DNA of 44,055 nucleotides from Chitinophagaceae bacterium (GCA_947453295.1 CANGGD010000007.1:1-44055), one strand, 5' to 3'; shown: positions 1 to 7,278, counted from the stretch's first letter. The notes: a model not told the origin generated them from the letters alone. Program-made: numbers and translations.

Positions 1-1302
1 AATGATCCTACAATAAATTTTGATACCACAAAACTGGAGGTCTATGGCGTGAAAACAGATGGGTCTTCAAATTATTTGTCAACCATATATCCATCAAGAG
101 ACACAAGTTTAAATTTTGTGGATGCTGCTACTTATCCATTCTTGAATTTTAAATTAAAAACGAAGGATACAAAATACATTACCCCAATTCAATTAAAATA
201 TCTAAAAATAAATGCAACCCTTGCTCCTGAAGGAGCAGTTGCGCCAGGTATTGCTTTTACTTGCAAAGACACATTAGAACAAGGAGAGCCATTGAACTTT
301 TTACTTGCATTTAAAAACGTAAGCGAAACAAATTTCGATAGTTTACTAAAGGTAAAATTCACCATAACGGATGATCAAAATAATCTTCATGAAATTGCTA
401 TTCCTAAAAGAAAAGCATTGATTTCAAATGATACATTATTGGTGAGTTATCAATTAGATACAAGAAATTTCGCAGGACACAACACATTATTTATTGATTT
501 TAATCCAGGCCAAGATCAGCCCGAGCAATTTCACTTTAATAATATTTTATACAAGGATTTTTATGTGAAAGCTGATAAATACAATCCTACTTTGGATGTA
601 ACATTCGATGGAACGCATATTTTAAACAGAGACATTGTCTCTTCAAAGCCACATATTTTAGTCAAATTAAATGATGAAAGTAAATACATCGCTTTAAGCG
701 ATACCAGTTATTTAAAATTGCAAGTAAGATTTCCAGATCAAAGCATACACGACTATCATTTTGGAGACACGATGAAGTTTATTCCTGCTAACTTATCATC
801 CGGAGAAAATGTTGCCACAATTGAATTTTCTCCATTTTTCAGTGAGGATGGAGAGTATGAATTAATTGTAACTGGAAAAGATTCTTTGGGGAATACAGCT
901 GGAGATTTAGCATATCGAGTAGTATTTACCGTTATAAACAAATCCATGATTTCCAATTTCTTAAATTACCCCAATCCATTTACAACTTCAACTGCATTTG
1001 TATTTACAATTACAGGTTCTGAATTACCACAAAATATCAGAATACAAATTTTAACTATTACAGGTAAAGTGGTGAAAGAGATTTCCAAAAACGAATTAGG
1101 GGATTTGCATATTGGAAGAAATATAACTTCATATAGATGGGATGGAACGGATATGTATGGACAATCTTTGGCAAATGGTGTTTATCTCTACAGAGTATTA
1201 ACCAATTTAAATGGCAAATCATTCGAAAAGTATAAAACTAAAGAAAATGACACAGATCAATATTTTAATAAAGGATACGGAAAAATGTATTTAATGAGAT
1301 AA
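1..1302 (+). CDS. C-terminal part of a large secreted protein (C25 peptidase/PorU2-like style), cut by left edge
   Basis: The reading frame is open from base 1, so the ATG at 49 in the ORF track is internal; 433 residues are visible. The sequence is a run of beta-rich segments ending in a FlgD-like/sorting-type module: 'YPNPF' early in the module, then 'YRWDGTDMYGQSLANGVYLYRV' shortened here to WDGTD and NGVYLYR, and the final 'GKMYLMR'. This ending resembles the C-terminus of gingipain-related C25 peptidases annotated as PorU2-like in Bacteroidota, which act at the cell surface with the type IX secretion system. The catalytic domain, if present, lies to the left of the window, so peptidase identity is an inference. 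It is followed by an intrinsic terminator before hscA. Alternative: another large T9SS-exported surface protein. Confidence 0.7.
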   Translation, partial: NDPTINFDTTKLEVYGVKTDGSSNYLSTIYPSRDTSLNFVDAATYPFLNFKLKTKDTKYITPIQLKYLKINATLAPEGAVAPGIAFTCKDTLEQGEPLNFLLAFKNVSETNFDSLLKVKFTITDDQNNLHEIAIPKRKALISNDTLLVSYQLDTRNFAGHNTLFIDFNPGQDQPEQFHFNNILYKDFYVKADKYNPTLDVTFDGTHILNRDIVSSKPHILVKLNDESKYIALSDTSYLKLQVRFPDQSIHDYHFGDTMKFIPANLSSGENVATIEFSPFFSEDGEYELIVTGKDSLGNTAGDLAYRVVFTVINKSMISNFLNYPNPFTTSTAFVFTITGSELPQNIRIQILTITGKVVKEISKNELGDLHIGRNITSYRWDGTDMYGQSLANGVYLYRVLTNLNGKSFEKYKTKENDTDQYFNKGYGKMYLMR

Positions 1303-1328
1303 TTATCTGAATTAGTAAATTAACTTTT

Positions 1329-1357
1329 GGGTTGCTCTTGAAAGCAGCCCTTTTTAT
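1329..1357 (+). terminator. Intrinsic terminator after the C25-like gene
   Basis: Arms GGGTTGCT (1329-1336) and AGCAGCCC (1343-1350) pair over 8 bp with one G-T, a 6-nt loop, then TTTTT. It ends transcription of the left-edge gene before hscA. Confidence 0.8.
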
Positions 1358-1368
1358 TTTTAACTTCG
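1337..1368 (+). promoter_or_regulatory. Candidate Bacteroidota promoter for hscA
   Basis: A TTG at 1338-1340 lies 20 nt before TAACTTCG (1361-1368), close to the -33 TTTG and -7 TAnnTTTG pattern. Transcription would start near 1375, only about 12 nt before the hscA ATG. The -33 element falls in the loop of the preceding terminator. The same TAACTTCG occurs upstream of rpoB. Confidence 0.5.
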
Positions 1369-1386
1369 CACATCAATCAAAAAAAT

Positions 1387-3252
1387 ATGGCAAGAATTTC
1401 AATTAATCTAAGCACCGGCAGTTTACAAAAAGAAGAAATGATTGTGGGTATCGATTTAGGCACAACCAACAGCTTGGTTTCAATTATACATCCTGATACA
1501 AAACAACCCATTGCCTTAAAGGAGCACAATTCAAGCTCAATAGTACCTTCTATTATTTATTTTGATGAAAATAATAATGTTATTGTTGGAGAAGAAGCTA
1601 GAAAATTTCTTGAGCTGAAACCAGAAAGAACAATCTTTTCTGCCAAGCGATTAATGGGTAAAAGTTATAGAGATATAAAAGAAAATGCAGACTTTTTTTC
1701 TTACAAAATAATTGATGATGACACAGAAAGTTTGGTAAAAGTACAAATCGGAAATGTTTTTTATTCCCCAATTGAATTGTCGTCTTTTATTTTAAAAGAA
1801 TTGAAAAACAGGGCTGAGCATATTTTAAAAACGCCCGTAAATAAAGCAGTGATAACTGTTCCCGCATATTTCAATGATGCTCAAAGGCAAGCTACGCGTG
1901 ATGCTGGCAAGCTTGCTGGATTAGATGTATTAAGAATAGTGAATGAGCCAACAGCAGCCAGTTTAGCTTATGGCATAGGATTAAATACAAATGCCGAATC
2001 TACTCCACAAACCATTGCTGTGTATGATTTAGGAGGTGGAACTTTTGATATTTCAATTTTACGAATCATCAATGGAATTGTAGATGTTTTGTCAACAAAT
2101 GGAGACACTTATTTAGGAGGAGATGATTTTGATAAAGTCATAATAGATTTTTGGAAAAGAGAAAACAACATTAGTGACGATACTTTACATCAAGATAAAT
2201 CATTGTATCAATCCATTAGATTAAAAGCGGAAGAAGCAAAAAAATATCTCTCGAGTAATGAGTCGTTTGAAACTAATTTAAACTCATTCCAACTAAGAAT
2301 TTCAAAAAATGAATTTGATCAATTGATTGAACCATTAATTGAAAGAACTATTACTTGTTCTAAAAATGCATTAAAAGATGCCAAACTCACACAAAATGAT
2401 ATTACAACAGTTGTAATGGTTGGAGGTAGCACAAGAATACCATTGGTAAAAAACAGAATTGGCGAATTTTTTAATCAAATCGTAAATGATTCTGTGAATC
2501 CTGATGAGGTTGTAGCTTTAGGGGCAGCTATTCAGGCCGATATTTTAGCTGGAAATAATAAAGAGCTATTGTTGCTAGATATCACACCATTAAGTCTAGG
2601 AATTGAAACTGCAGGCGGGTTAATGGATGTATTAATTCCAAGGAATTCGAAAGTTCCAACTAAAGCATCTAGACAATACACCACACAAGTAGATGGACAA
2701 TCGGGTATGCGTATCAGTGTATTTCAGGGAGAGCGCGATTTGGTTAACGATAACAGGAAGCTCGCCACCCTCAATCTTACAAATATTCCAGGCATGCCTG
2801 CGGGAATGCCGAAAGTAGAAGTTAGTTTTTTAATCAATGCTGATGGGATTTTAACTGTTGCTGCAAAAGAATTAAGAAGTGGAGTAGAACAACAAATTGA
2901 AATCAAACCCCAATATGGTCTCACAGACGAAACGGTAGAAAAAATGTTGATGGACTCTATTCATCATGCAAAAGATGATATTGCTTTAAGAGCTTTAACA
3001 GAAGCAAGGACAGAAGGAGAACAGCTGTTGAAAACAACAGAAAAGTTTCTTCAAAAAAATTCGGGTGCACTATCAAAAGTAGAATTATTAGATACTGCTA
3101 ATGCAATGCAAGCCCTTCAATTGTCAATTACAATGGATGATAAGAATTTAATCCAGCAAAAAATAGAGGCGCTTAATGACCTTTCAAGGCCTTATGCGGA
3201 AAGGATTATGGATGAGGCGATTTCTAATGCAATGAAAGGAAAACAGATTTAA
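1387..3252 (+). CDS. hscA: Hsp70-family chaperone, HscA type
   Basis: A 621-residue Hsp70. Visible motifs are the phosphate-1 loop IVGIDLGTTNSL (residues 19-30), the phosphate-2 loop YDLGGGTFD, the adenosine motif MVGGSTRIP, and a substrate-binding domain with LLLDITPLSLGIETAGG. The N-terminal extension before the loop (MARISINLSTGSLQ) matches what I recall of Bacteroidota HscA, the chaperone that helps IscU-type scaffolds release Fe-S clusters, rather than DnaK (no long Gly-rich C-terminal tail). Start at 1387 is preferred over Met18 because that extension is typical. No SD precedes it. Its stop codon overlaps the stop of the convergent membrane-protein gene. No hscB, iscU or fdx is adjacent, so the Fe-S role rests on sequence style only; a general Hsp70 paralogue is the alternative. 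Confidence 0.85.
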   Translation: MARISINLSTGSLQKEEMIVGIDLGTTNSLVSIIHPDTKQPIALKEHNSSSIVPSIIYFDENNNVIVGEEARKFLELKPERTIFSAKRLMGKSYRDIKENADFFSYKIIDDDTESLVKVQIGNVFYSPIELSSFILKELKNRAEHILKTPVNKAVITVPAYFNDAQRQATRDAGKLAGLDVLRIVNEPTAASLAYGIGLNTNAESTPQTIAVYDLGGGTFDISILRIINGIVDVLSTNGDTYLGGDDFDKVIIDFWKRENNISDDTLHQDKSLYQSIRLKAEEAKKYLSSNESFETNLNSFQLRISKNEFDQLIEPLIERTITCSKNALKDAKLTQNDITTVVMVGGSTRIPLVKNRIGEFFNQIVNDSVNPDEVVALGAAIQADILAGNNKELLLLDITPLSLGIETAGGLMDVLIPRNSKVPTKASRQYTTQVDGQSGMRISVFQGERDLVNDNRKLATLNLTNIPGMPAGMPKVEVSFLINADGILTVAAKELRSGVEQQIEIKPQYGLTDETVEKMLMDSIHHAKDDIALRALTEARTEGEQLLKTTEKFLQKNSGALSKVELLDTANAMQALQLSITMDDKNLIQQKIEALNDLSRPYAERIMDEAISNAMKGKQI

Positions 3253-4361
3253 AGTATTAAGTCTTTCTTCATTGGTTTGTTTGATATTATAGCCATTAAA
3301 ATTAAGAACGGCGCGAGGGTTAAAAAAAATCGGCTATGCCATTCATCACAAGAAAAAATTACTGAAAGCCAAAAAATAAAAATCAAACTTAAAATGTATT
3401 TATACATCCAATCAAATCTACATTTGGATCGGATATTATGGAATATAATGACACCATAAATTGGATAGAAATAAAGGCAAAGGAATACATTATGTACATT
3501 TGAATAATAAGATCTCATCAATCCAAAAAAAGCTAAGCTTCTAAGCCATACTAACTTTAAAAATTGTTCTGGGTGAGTTATTACATAATTGACCAAACTA
3601 TATAATGAGCTTTCTCCTAATAAAGGACCATCCGGGTTTACAACAGTTGCTACATCACAAATAATATGCTCTTCTTTGAAAGGTAACAAAACATTTACGC
3701 CCTGCCCACTTTTCATCATCGCATCTAATATTAAACAAATTAAATTAATCATTATCAACAAAAGCAGAAGTTTCAATACCAATGAAATGTTTTGTAATTC
3801 TTTTAAAAAAATATAAATAAATGTCGCAGCTACAAAAAATATCCCACTTGGTCTGGTTATGCAAAGTAAAATCATAAAGGCAAACAATTTGCTACAATTG
3901 AGCAAATTGAATTTCTCAATCTTTAATAAAAAGCAACTATAAATAATTACTAAACTAAAAAAAATAGATTCTGTATAGACAAGGCTATTATAATATTGAA
4001 AGGGGATGCATATAATTAAGAGCAATGCTCCGTATAATGCTTTTCGTTCGCTTTCTGTGTTTTTATTTATGAAGTCATAAAATATTTTTACAGAAAAAAA
4101 GTTCAATAAAAGATGAAGTGTAATTATCCAGCCAAATGAAAATGAAAATTTTAGTTTTAAAAATACGAGTAGTATTTCTAGCAAATACATAAAGTAAATA
4201 GGAGTAGAAAATGATTCGTTTTTTAAAAGATGATTTGCTTCTTGAATAAAGCGAAGCGCTTCGCCATTGGTATTTATGCCACTCTTTAAAATAATCGCGC
4301 TCTGAACGACAACCCAAACAAGTAAAATCGTAATCCAATTAAATTTTATTTTAAAATTCAT
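3249..4361 (-). CDS. Multi-pass membrane protein, GT-C glycosyltransferase-like
   Basis: A 370-residue protein made largely of hydrophobic helices (about 8-10 predicted by eye), starting with a signal-anchor-like helix and ending in a short Lys-rich tail. The pattern of long helices with short polar loops and the segment ITRPSG resembles dolichol/polyprenyl-phosphate-mannose-dependent (PIG-V/ArnT-like, GT-C fold) enzymes, but I see no firm catalytic motif. It would sit in the inner membrane and could transfer a sugar to a lipid or cell-envelope glycan. It lies 92 nt downstream of ribE on the same strand, and its stop overlaps that of hscA on the opposite strand. The call as GT-C-like is tentative; 'conserved membrane protein' is the safe call. 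Confidence 0.6.
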   Translation of the reverse strand: MNFKIKFNWITILLVWVVVQSAIILKSGINTNGEALRFIQEANHLLKNESFSTPIYFMYLLEILLVFLKLKFSFSFGWIITLHLLLNFFSVKIFYDFINKNTESERKALYGALLLIICIPFQYYNSLVYTESIFFSLVIIYSCFLLKIEKFNLLNCSKLFAFMILLCITRPSGIFFVAATFIYIFLKELQNISLVLKLLLLLIMINLICLILDAMMKSGQGVNVLLPFKEEHIICDVATVVNPDGPLLGESSLYSLVNYVITHPEQFLKLVWLRSLAFFGLMRSYYSNVHNVFLCLYFYPIYGVIIFHNIRSKCRFDWMYKYILSLIFIFWLSVIFSCDEWHSRFFLTLAPFLILMAIISNKPMKKDLIL

Positions 4362-4453
4362 TAATCAATTTTTTATAGAGTCAATTTTCGATTTTTTTTC
4401 CGACAACTCTAAGGTGATTATTGAAAAATAAGGCAAAACAATAAACGCTATAA

Positions 4454-5041
4454 TTATTTTGATGAATGAATCCTGTTTATGTATTTTCCAATTATGTCAA
4501 ATTCAATATTTACCCAGTCTTCTATTTTAAGGTATTGCATATTAGTATGTAAAAAAGTGTAGGGTATTATGGCTACTTTGAAAGTATTTTGAGTAACATC
4601 GAAAATAGTCAGACTTATCCCATTTAAAGTAATCGACCCTTTTTCAATCATCAAATTTGCAAATTGATCATCTACAGAAAATTGATACTCCCAACTTCCG
4701 GTTTTGTCTATAATATTTGTACATTTTGCAATGGTATCAACATGACCTTGTACAATATGGCCATCTAGTCGTCCATTTAACTGCATACATCTTTCAAGAT
4801 TCACTAAAGCTCCTTTTTGTAAATGTTGAAGATTGGTTTTTATAATTGTTTCATGTATGGCAGTAACGCGGTGTTTTTGAAGAATGACCTCTTCAACCGT
4901 TAAACAAATACCATTGTGAGCAATGCTCTGATCTATTTTTAATTCATGGCTGATGGGAGATTCTATCCAAAAAGTATAGTTATTACCCGTTATTTCTATA
5001 TCTGTTATAGTGCCAATATTTTCAATTATTCCTGTAAACAT
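4454..5041 (-). CDS. ribE: Riboflavin synthase (alpha subunit)
   Basis: It converts two molecules of 6,7-dimethyl-8-ribityllumazine to riboflavin and 5-amino-6-ribitylaminouracil, the last step of riboflavin synthesis. It begins MFTGIIENIG, the typical start of the family, and has the duplicated lumazine-binding barrel: GICLTVEEV in the first half and its counterpart LNGISLTIFDV in the second half, with GHVDTI between. Length 195 residues is normal. The ORF track begins two codons upstream at a TTG (5047); the ATG at 5041 gives the family start and is preferred. It is divergent from rpsU across about 106 bp, and that space is too short to hold an FMN riboswitch together with the rpsU promoter. 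Confidence 0.95.
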   Translation of the reverse strand: MFTGIIENIGTITDIEITGNNYTFWIESPISHELKIDQSIAHNGICLTVEEVILQKHRVTAIHETIIKTNLQHLQKGALVNLERCMQLNGRLDGHIVQGHVDTIAKCTNIIDKTGSWEYQFSVDDQFANLMIEKGSITLNGISLTIFDVTQNTFKVAIIPYTFLHTNMQYLKIEDWVNIEFDIIGKYINRIHSSK

Positions 5042-5092
5042 GATCAAATTTCGGATTTTTTATGAGATATTTTTTCTTTTCAAAAATTCTTC

Positions 5093-5100
5093 TATCTTTG
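5093..5100 (+). promoter_or_regulatory. rpsU promoter, -7 element
   Basis: TATCTTTG matches the Bacteroidota -7 consensus TAnnTTTG exactly and is followed by GCG. A T-rich stretch sits about 20 nt upstream but has no clear TTTG. Expected start of transcription is near 5107, giving a leader of about 40 nt. Confidence 0.7.
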
Positions 5101-5132
5101 CGTCCCGCTTTTAAAGGGGTATTTTTTCACTA

Positions 5133-5140
5133 AAGGAGGT
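5133..5140 (+). promoter_or_regulatory. Strong Shine-Dalgarno of rpsU
   Basis: AAGGAGGT matches the 16S anti-Shine-Dalgarno over 8 bases, with its GGAGG ending 8 nt before the ATG at 5148. No other gene start in the window that I inspected (hscA, tuf, secE, nusG, rplK, rplA, rplJ, rplL, rpoB, rpoC) has such a site; they have A/T-rich leaders. Confidence 0.9.
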
Positions 5141-5147
5141 ATATAAC

Positions 5148-5342
5148 ATGTTAATTATTGATTCAAAAGATTGCGAAAACATAGACAAGGCGCTTAAAAA
5201 GTACAAAAAGAAATTTGAAAAGAGCCGTACTTTATTGCAGTTAAGAGACAGACAATCTTACACAAAGAAGTCTGTAAGACATCGTACTAAAGTCTTAAAA
5301 GCAATCTACAAGCAGCAATTAGCTACAGGAAATATCGACTAA
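5148..5342 (+). CDS. rpsU: Small ribosomal subunit protein bS21
   Basis: A 64-residue, very basic protein with the S21 pattern (ALKKYKKKFEKS, then Tyr/Arg-rich RDRQSYTKKSVRHRTK). In E. coli S21 sits near the 3' end of 16S rRNA on the platform. In Bacteroidota it has been reported to help hide the anti-Shine-Dalgarno, and rpsU is among the few genes there keeping a strong SD, consistent with autoregulation. This copy fits: perfect promoter, short leader, strong SD. It is followed by an intrinsic terminator, so it is probably made mainly as a monocistronic message. Confidence 0.95.
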   Translation: MLIIDSKDCENIDKALKKYKKKFEKSRTLLQLRDRQSYTKKSVRHRTKVLKAIYKQQLATGNID

Positions 5343-5371
5343 ATAAAAATAGTCGACCAGATAATTAAAAT

Positions 5372-5408
5372 GGTAGCTGAAGTGTAATAACTTTAGTTAC
5401 CTTTTTTT
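5372..5408 (+). terminator. rpsU terminator, T-tract touching the xerC start codon
   Basis: Arms GGTAGCTGAAGT (5372-5383) and ACTTTAGTTACC (5390-5401) form a 12-bp stem with two G-T pairs and a 6-nt loop, followed at once by seven T. The next three bases are the xerC ATG (5409). Confidence 0.85.
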
Positions 5409-6317
5409 ATGTCACAAACTCAACACATACATATCAGAGTGTTTCTTGAATATCTTAGATTTCAAAAAAGATATTCGCAACACACAATAGTTTCTTATCA
5501 AAATGATCTGAATGGATTTTTTGATTTTTTATTAGCGCAATACAATGAAACAGAATTACCCAAAATAAAGTCGATTTATATTAGGTCTTGGATGGCCGAA
5601 TTAAAAGCTGCCGATAATAGTTCCAAAACAATCAACAGAAAAATTTCCGCGCTAAAAACTTTTTTTAAATACCAATTAAAGCAAGGCTTAATTGGTACTA
5701 GTCCAATGGTGACGGTTGTTTCACCAAAACAAAGTAAACGCTTACCAGAATTTGTTGCGCAGCAAGATATAGACACATTATTTGATGCAGTTGAATTTCC
5801 TGATGATTGGGATGGGAGGACGGAGCGTTTAGTGCTTTTATTACTATACAGTACTGGAGTTCGGCAAGCAGAATTAATAGGATTAAAAGAAGAGCACATA
5901 GATTTTTCAAAATCAACAATAAAAGTACTAGGTAAAGGAAGCAAAGAAAGAATTATTCCCATCAGCTCAAAATTGATTTCATTAATAGAATTATATATCA
6001 AAGAGAAAAGTCTTTATTTAGATCAACTAACTTCTAATAAAGAATATTTATTGGTAAAGAAAAATGGGAAAAAATTATATCCTAAATGGGTGTATAATCT
6101 TGTGAAAAAATATCTTTCGTTAGTCACAACAATCACCAAAAAAAGTCCACATGTACTTCGTCATACTTTTGCTACACACCTTACAAATAATGGGGCGGAT
6201 TTAAATGCAGTTAAAGAGTTATTAGGCCATAGTAGTTTGGCCGCCACTCAGATTTATACGCATAATACAATTGAAAAGCTAAAAGATATTTACAAAAAAG
6301 CTCACCCAAAAGCATAA
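5409..6317 (+). CDS. xerC: Tyrosine recombinase, XerC/XerD type
   Basis: A 302-residue integrase-family recombinase with an N-terminal SAM-like DNA-binding domain (RYSQHTIVSYQNDL) and a C-terminal catalytic domain. The catalytic set is visible: R152 in STGVRQAELIGL, K176 in the beta-hairpin (GKGSKER), H248 and R251 in HVLRHTFATHL, H274 in LGHSSL, and nucleophile Y283 in QIYTH. Length and lack of extensions fit the chromosomal Xer recombinases that resolve chromosome dimers at dif, rather than a phage integrase; no att repeats are seen around it. XerC versus XerD cannot be decided here. ATG 5409 is the only sensible start, because the conserved N-terminal helix begins a few residues later. The start lies directly behind the rpsU terminator with no leader. 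Confidence 0.88.
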   Translation: MSQTQHIHIRVFLEYLRFQKRYSQHTIVSYQNDLNGFFDFLLAQYNETELPKIKSIYIRSWMAELKAADNSSKTINRKISALKTFFKYQLKQGLIGTSPMVTVVSPKQSKRLPEFVAQQDIDTLFDAVEFPDDWDGRTERLVLLLLYSTGVRQAELIGLKEEHIDFSKSTIKVLGKGSKERIIPISSKLISLIELYIKEKSLYLDQLTSNKEYLLVKKNGKKLYPKWVYNLVKKYLSLVTTITKKSPHVLRHTFATHLTNNGADLNAVKELLGHSSLAATQIYTHNTIEKLKDIYKKAHPKA

Positions 6318-6318
6318 T

Positions 6319-6349
6319 TTTTTTAAGTTGAATACTTTAACTTAAAAAA
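6319..6349. terminator. AT-rich inverted repeat after xerC
   Basis: TTTTTTAAGTT (6319-6329) and AACTTAAAAAA (6339-6349) are exact inverted repeats of 11 bp with a 9-nt loop, starting one base after the xerC stop. It is symmetrical, with little G or C, so termination strength is uncertain. Confidence 0.5.
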
Positions 6350-6381
6350 CTGCGTTAAAAGAACAGTAATCACCCTTGCAT

Positions 6382-6400
6382 ATCTACACAAAATGTAGAT
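6382..6400. repeat. Short inverted repeat in the hpf leader
   Basis: ATCTACA - CAAAA - TGTAGAT, perfect 7-bp arms, 34 nt before the hpf ATG. It could be an operator or an RNA hairpin in the leader. Confidence 0.5.
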
Positions 6401-6434
6401 TTGAAAATTGATTTTTAATCTAAACCCCTATATT

Positions 6435-6734
6435 ATGAACGTCAACATTAACTCAGTGCATTTCGATGCAGATGGAAAACTAATCAATCAAATCGAAAAC
6501 AAAATCAGTAAACTAGATCATTTTCATGGAAAAATTACCAATGTAAATGTGTATTTAAAGCTCGACAATCTGGTACACAACATAAAGGACAAAGTGGTTG
6601 AAATAAAAGTGATGGTTCCAAAACATGAATTCTTTGTAAAGCAAACCAGTAAAACCTTTGAGCAGAGTTTTGAAAGAGCAATGCAGGCTGTTTTATCTCA
6701 AATGAAGAGAAAAAAAGAAAGGCTGGCTGCTTAA
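6435..6734 (+). CDS. hpf: Ribosome hibernation promoting factor / RaiA family
   Basis: A 99-residue short-form HPF/RaiA (YfiA) protein, which binds the decoding region of the small subunit and stabilises idle 70S or 100S ribosomes. It starts MNVNINSVHF, has the family's beta-alpha-beta-beta-beta-alpha layout, and ends with a basic helix (MKRKKER). The ORF track starts at a TTG (6408) nine codons earlier; ATG 6435 gives the usual family start and is preferred. There is no C-terminal extension, so it is the short rather than the long (lHPF) type. It sits between xerC and the tRNA-tuf operon and is followed by a strong terminator. Confidence 0.9.
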   Translation: MNVNINSVHFDADGKLINQIENKISKLDHFHGKITNVNVYLKLDNLVHNIKDKVVEIKVMVPKHEFFVKQTSKTFEQSFERAMQAVLSQMKRKKERLAA

Positions 6735-6759
6735 TTTTGAAAACAATAAAACGATTTAA

Positions 6760-6785
6760 CCCCTTTGAAAAAAGGGGGTTTTTTA
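6760..6785 (+). terminator. Intrinsic terminator after hpf
   Basis: CCCCTTT (6760-6766), loop GAAA, AAAGGGG (6771-6777), then a G and TTTTTT. It separates hpf from the tRNA-tuf operon. Confidence 0.85.
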
Positions 6786-6813
6786 TTTCTTTGAAAAAAA
6801 GTTCTTTCATTTT

Positions 6814-6843
6814 TTTGTTAATAATCATTTTCACTTACCTTTG
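6814..6843 (+). promoter_or_regulatory. Promoter of the tRNA-tuf operon
   Basis: TTTG (6814-6817), 18-nt spacer, TACCTTTG (6836-6843): both elements match the Bacteroidota sigma-A consensus. Transcription should start near 6850, about 135 nt before the first tRNA. Confidence 0.75.
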
Positions 6844-6859
6844 CCTTCCAAAAAAAAAC

Positions 6860-6885
6860 GGACAACAGTAGTATGTCCTTTTTTT
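6860..6885 (+). terminator. Terminator-like hairpin just after the tRNA-tuf promoter
   Basis: GGACA (6860-6864) and TGTCC (6874-6878) pair around a 9-nt loop, preceded by a long A-run and followed by TTTTTTT, so the stem can extend through A-T pairs. Because it lies between a strong promoter and the tRNAs it would act as an attenuator or processing signal rather than a gene-end terminator. Confidence 0.55.
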
Positions 6886-6985
6886 AAAAAGTTCTTTGTA
6901 GTAATTTATTGAGTAATGAGTTGAAAGATGACTTAGATTTGGCATAGCTATTTTTGAGCATAATTAACCCATTTAAGATACAGAT

Positions 6986-7058
6986 GCCGAGGTAGCTCAG
7001 TTGGTAGAGCAGCTGATTTGTAATCAGCAGGTCGTGGGTTCGACTCCCTTCCTCGGCT
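6986..7058 (+). tRNA. tRNA-Thr (anticodon UGU)
   Basis: 73 nt cloverleaf with acceptor GCCGAGG/CCTCGGC, D arm AGCTCAGTTGGTAGAGC, anticodon loop TTTGTAA giving UGU, and T arm GGTTCGACTCC. CCA is not encoded. First of four tRNAs before tuf. Confidence 0.97.
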
Positions 7059-7067
7059 CATTTTATT

Positions 7068-7149
7068 GGGCAGTTACCAGAGTGGCCAAATGGGGCGGAC
7101 TGTAAATCCGCTGTCTTCGACTTCGGTGGTTCGAATCCACCACTGCCCA
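7068..7149 (+). tRNA. tRNA-Tyr (anticodon GUA)
   Basis: 82 nt, acceptor GGGCAGT/ACTGCCC, anticodon GUA in CTGTAAA, and the long variable arm (CTGTCTTCGACTTCGG) of class II tRNAs. Only 9 nt after tRNA-Thr. Confidence 0.97.
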
Positions 7150-7205
7150 CATTACAAACTAGATATTTTAGTTGTCATAAGAAATTTAGTCAATTAAAAT
7201 CATAA

Positions 7206-7278
7206 GCGGAAGTAGCTCATTTGGTAGAGCGATAGCCTTCCAAGCTATAGGTGGCCGGTTCGAGCCCGGTCTTCCGCT
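7206..7278 (+). tRNA. tRNA-Gly (anticodon UCC)
   Basis: 73 nt, acceptor GCGGAAG/CTTCCGC, anticodon loop CTTCCAA giving UCC, T arm GGTTCGAGCCC. CCA not encoded. Confidence 0.97.

Noticed and set aside
3277-3816. Small plus-strand ORFs within the GT-C-like gene
   Set aside because: They lie opposite a continuous membrane-protein frame and have no start context or domain.
5042-5147. FMN riboswitch before ribE
   Set aside because: The ribE-rpsU gap is about 106 bp, holds the rpsU promoter and SD, and shows no FMN-aptamer motifs.
5576-6001. 141-aa minus-strand ORF opposite xerC
   Set aside because: Antisense shadow of a well-conserved recombinase gene; no domain seen.
5409-6317. xerC as the integrase of a mobile element
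   Set aside because: Length and motifs fit chromosomal Xer proteins, neighbours are core genes, and no direct repeats or cargo are seen, although it lies near tRNA genes.
6535-6834. 99-aa minus-strand ORF opposite hpf
   Set aside because: Antisense shadow of hpf and its terminator, with low-complexity Phe/Lys content.
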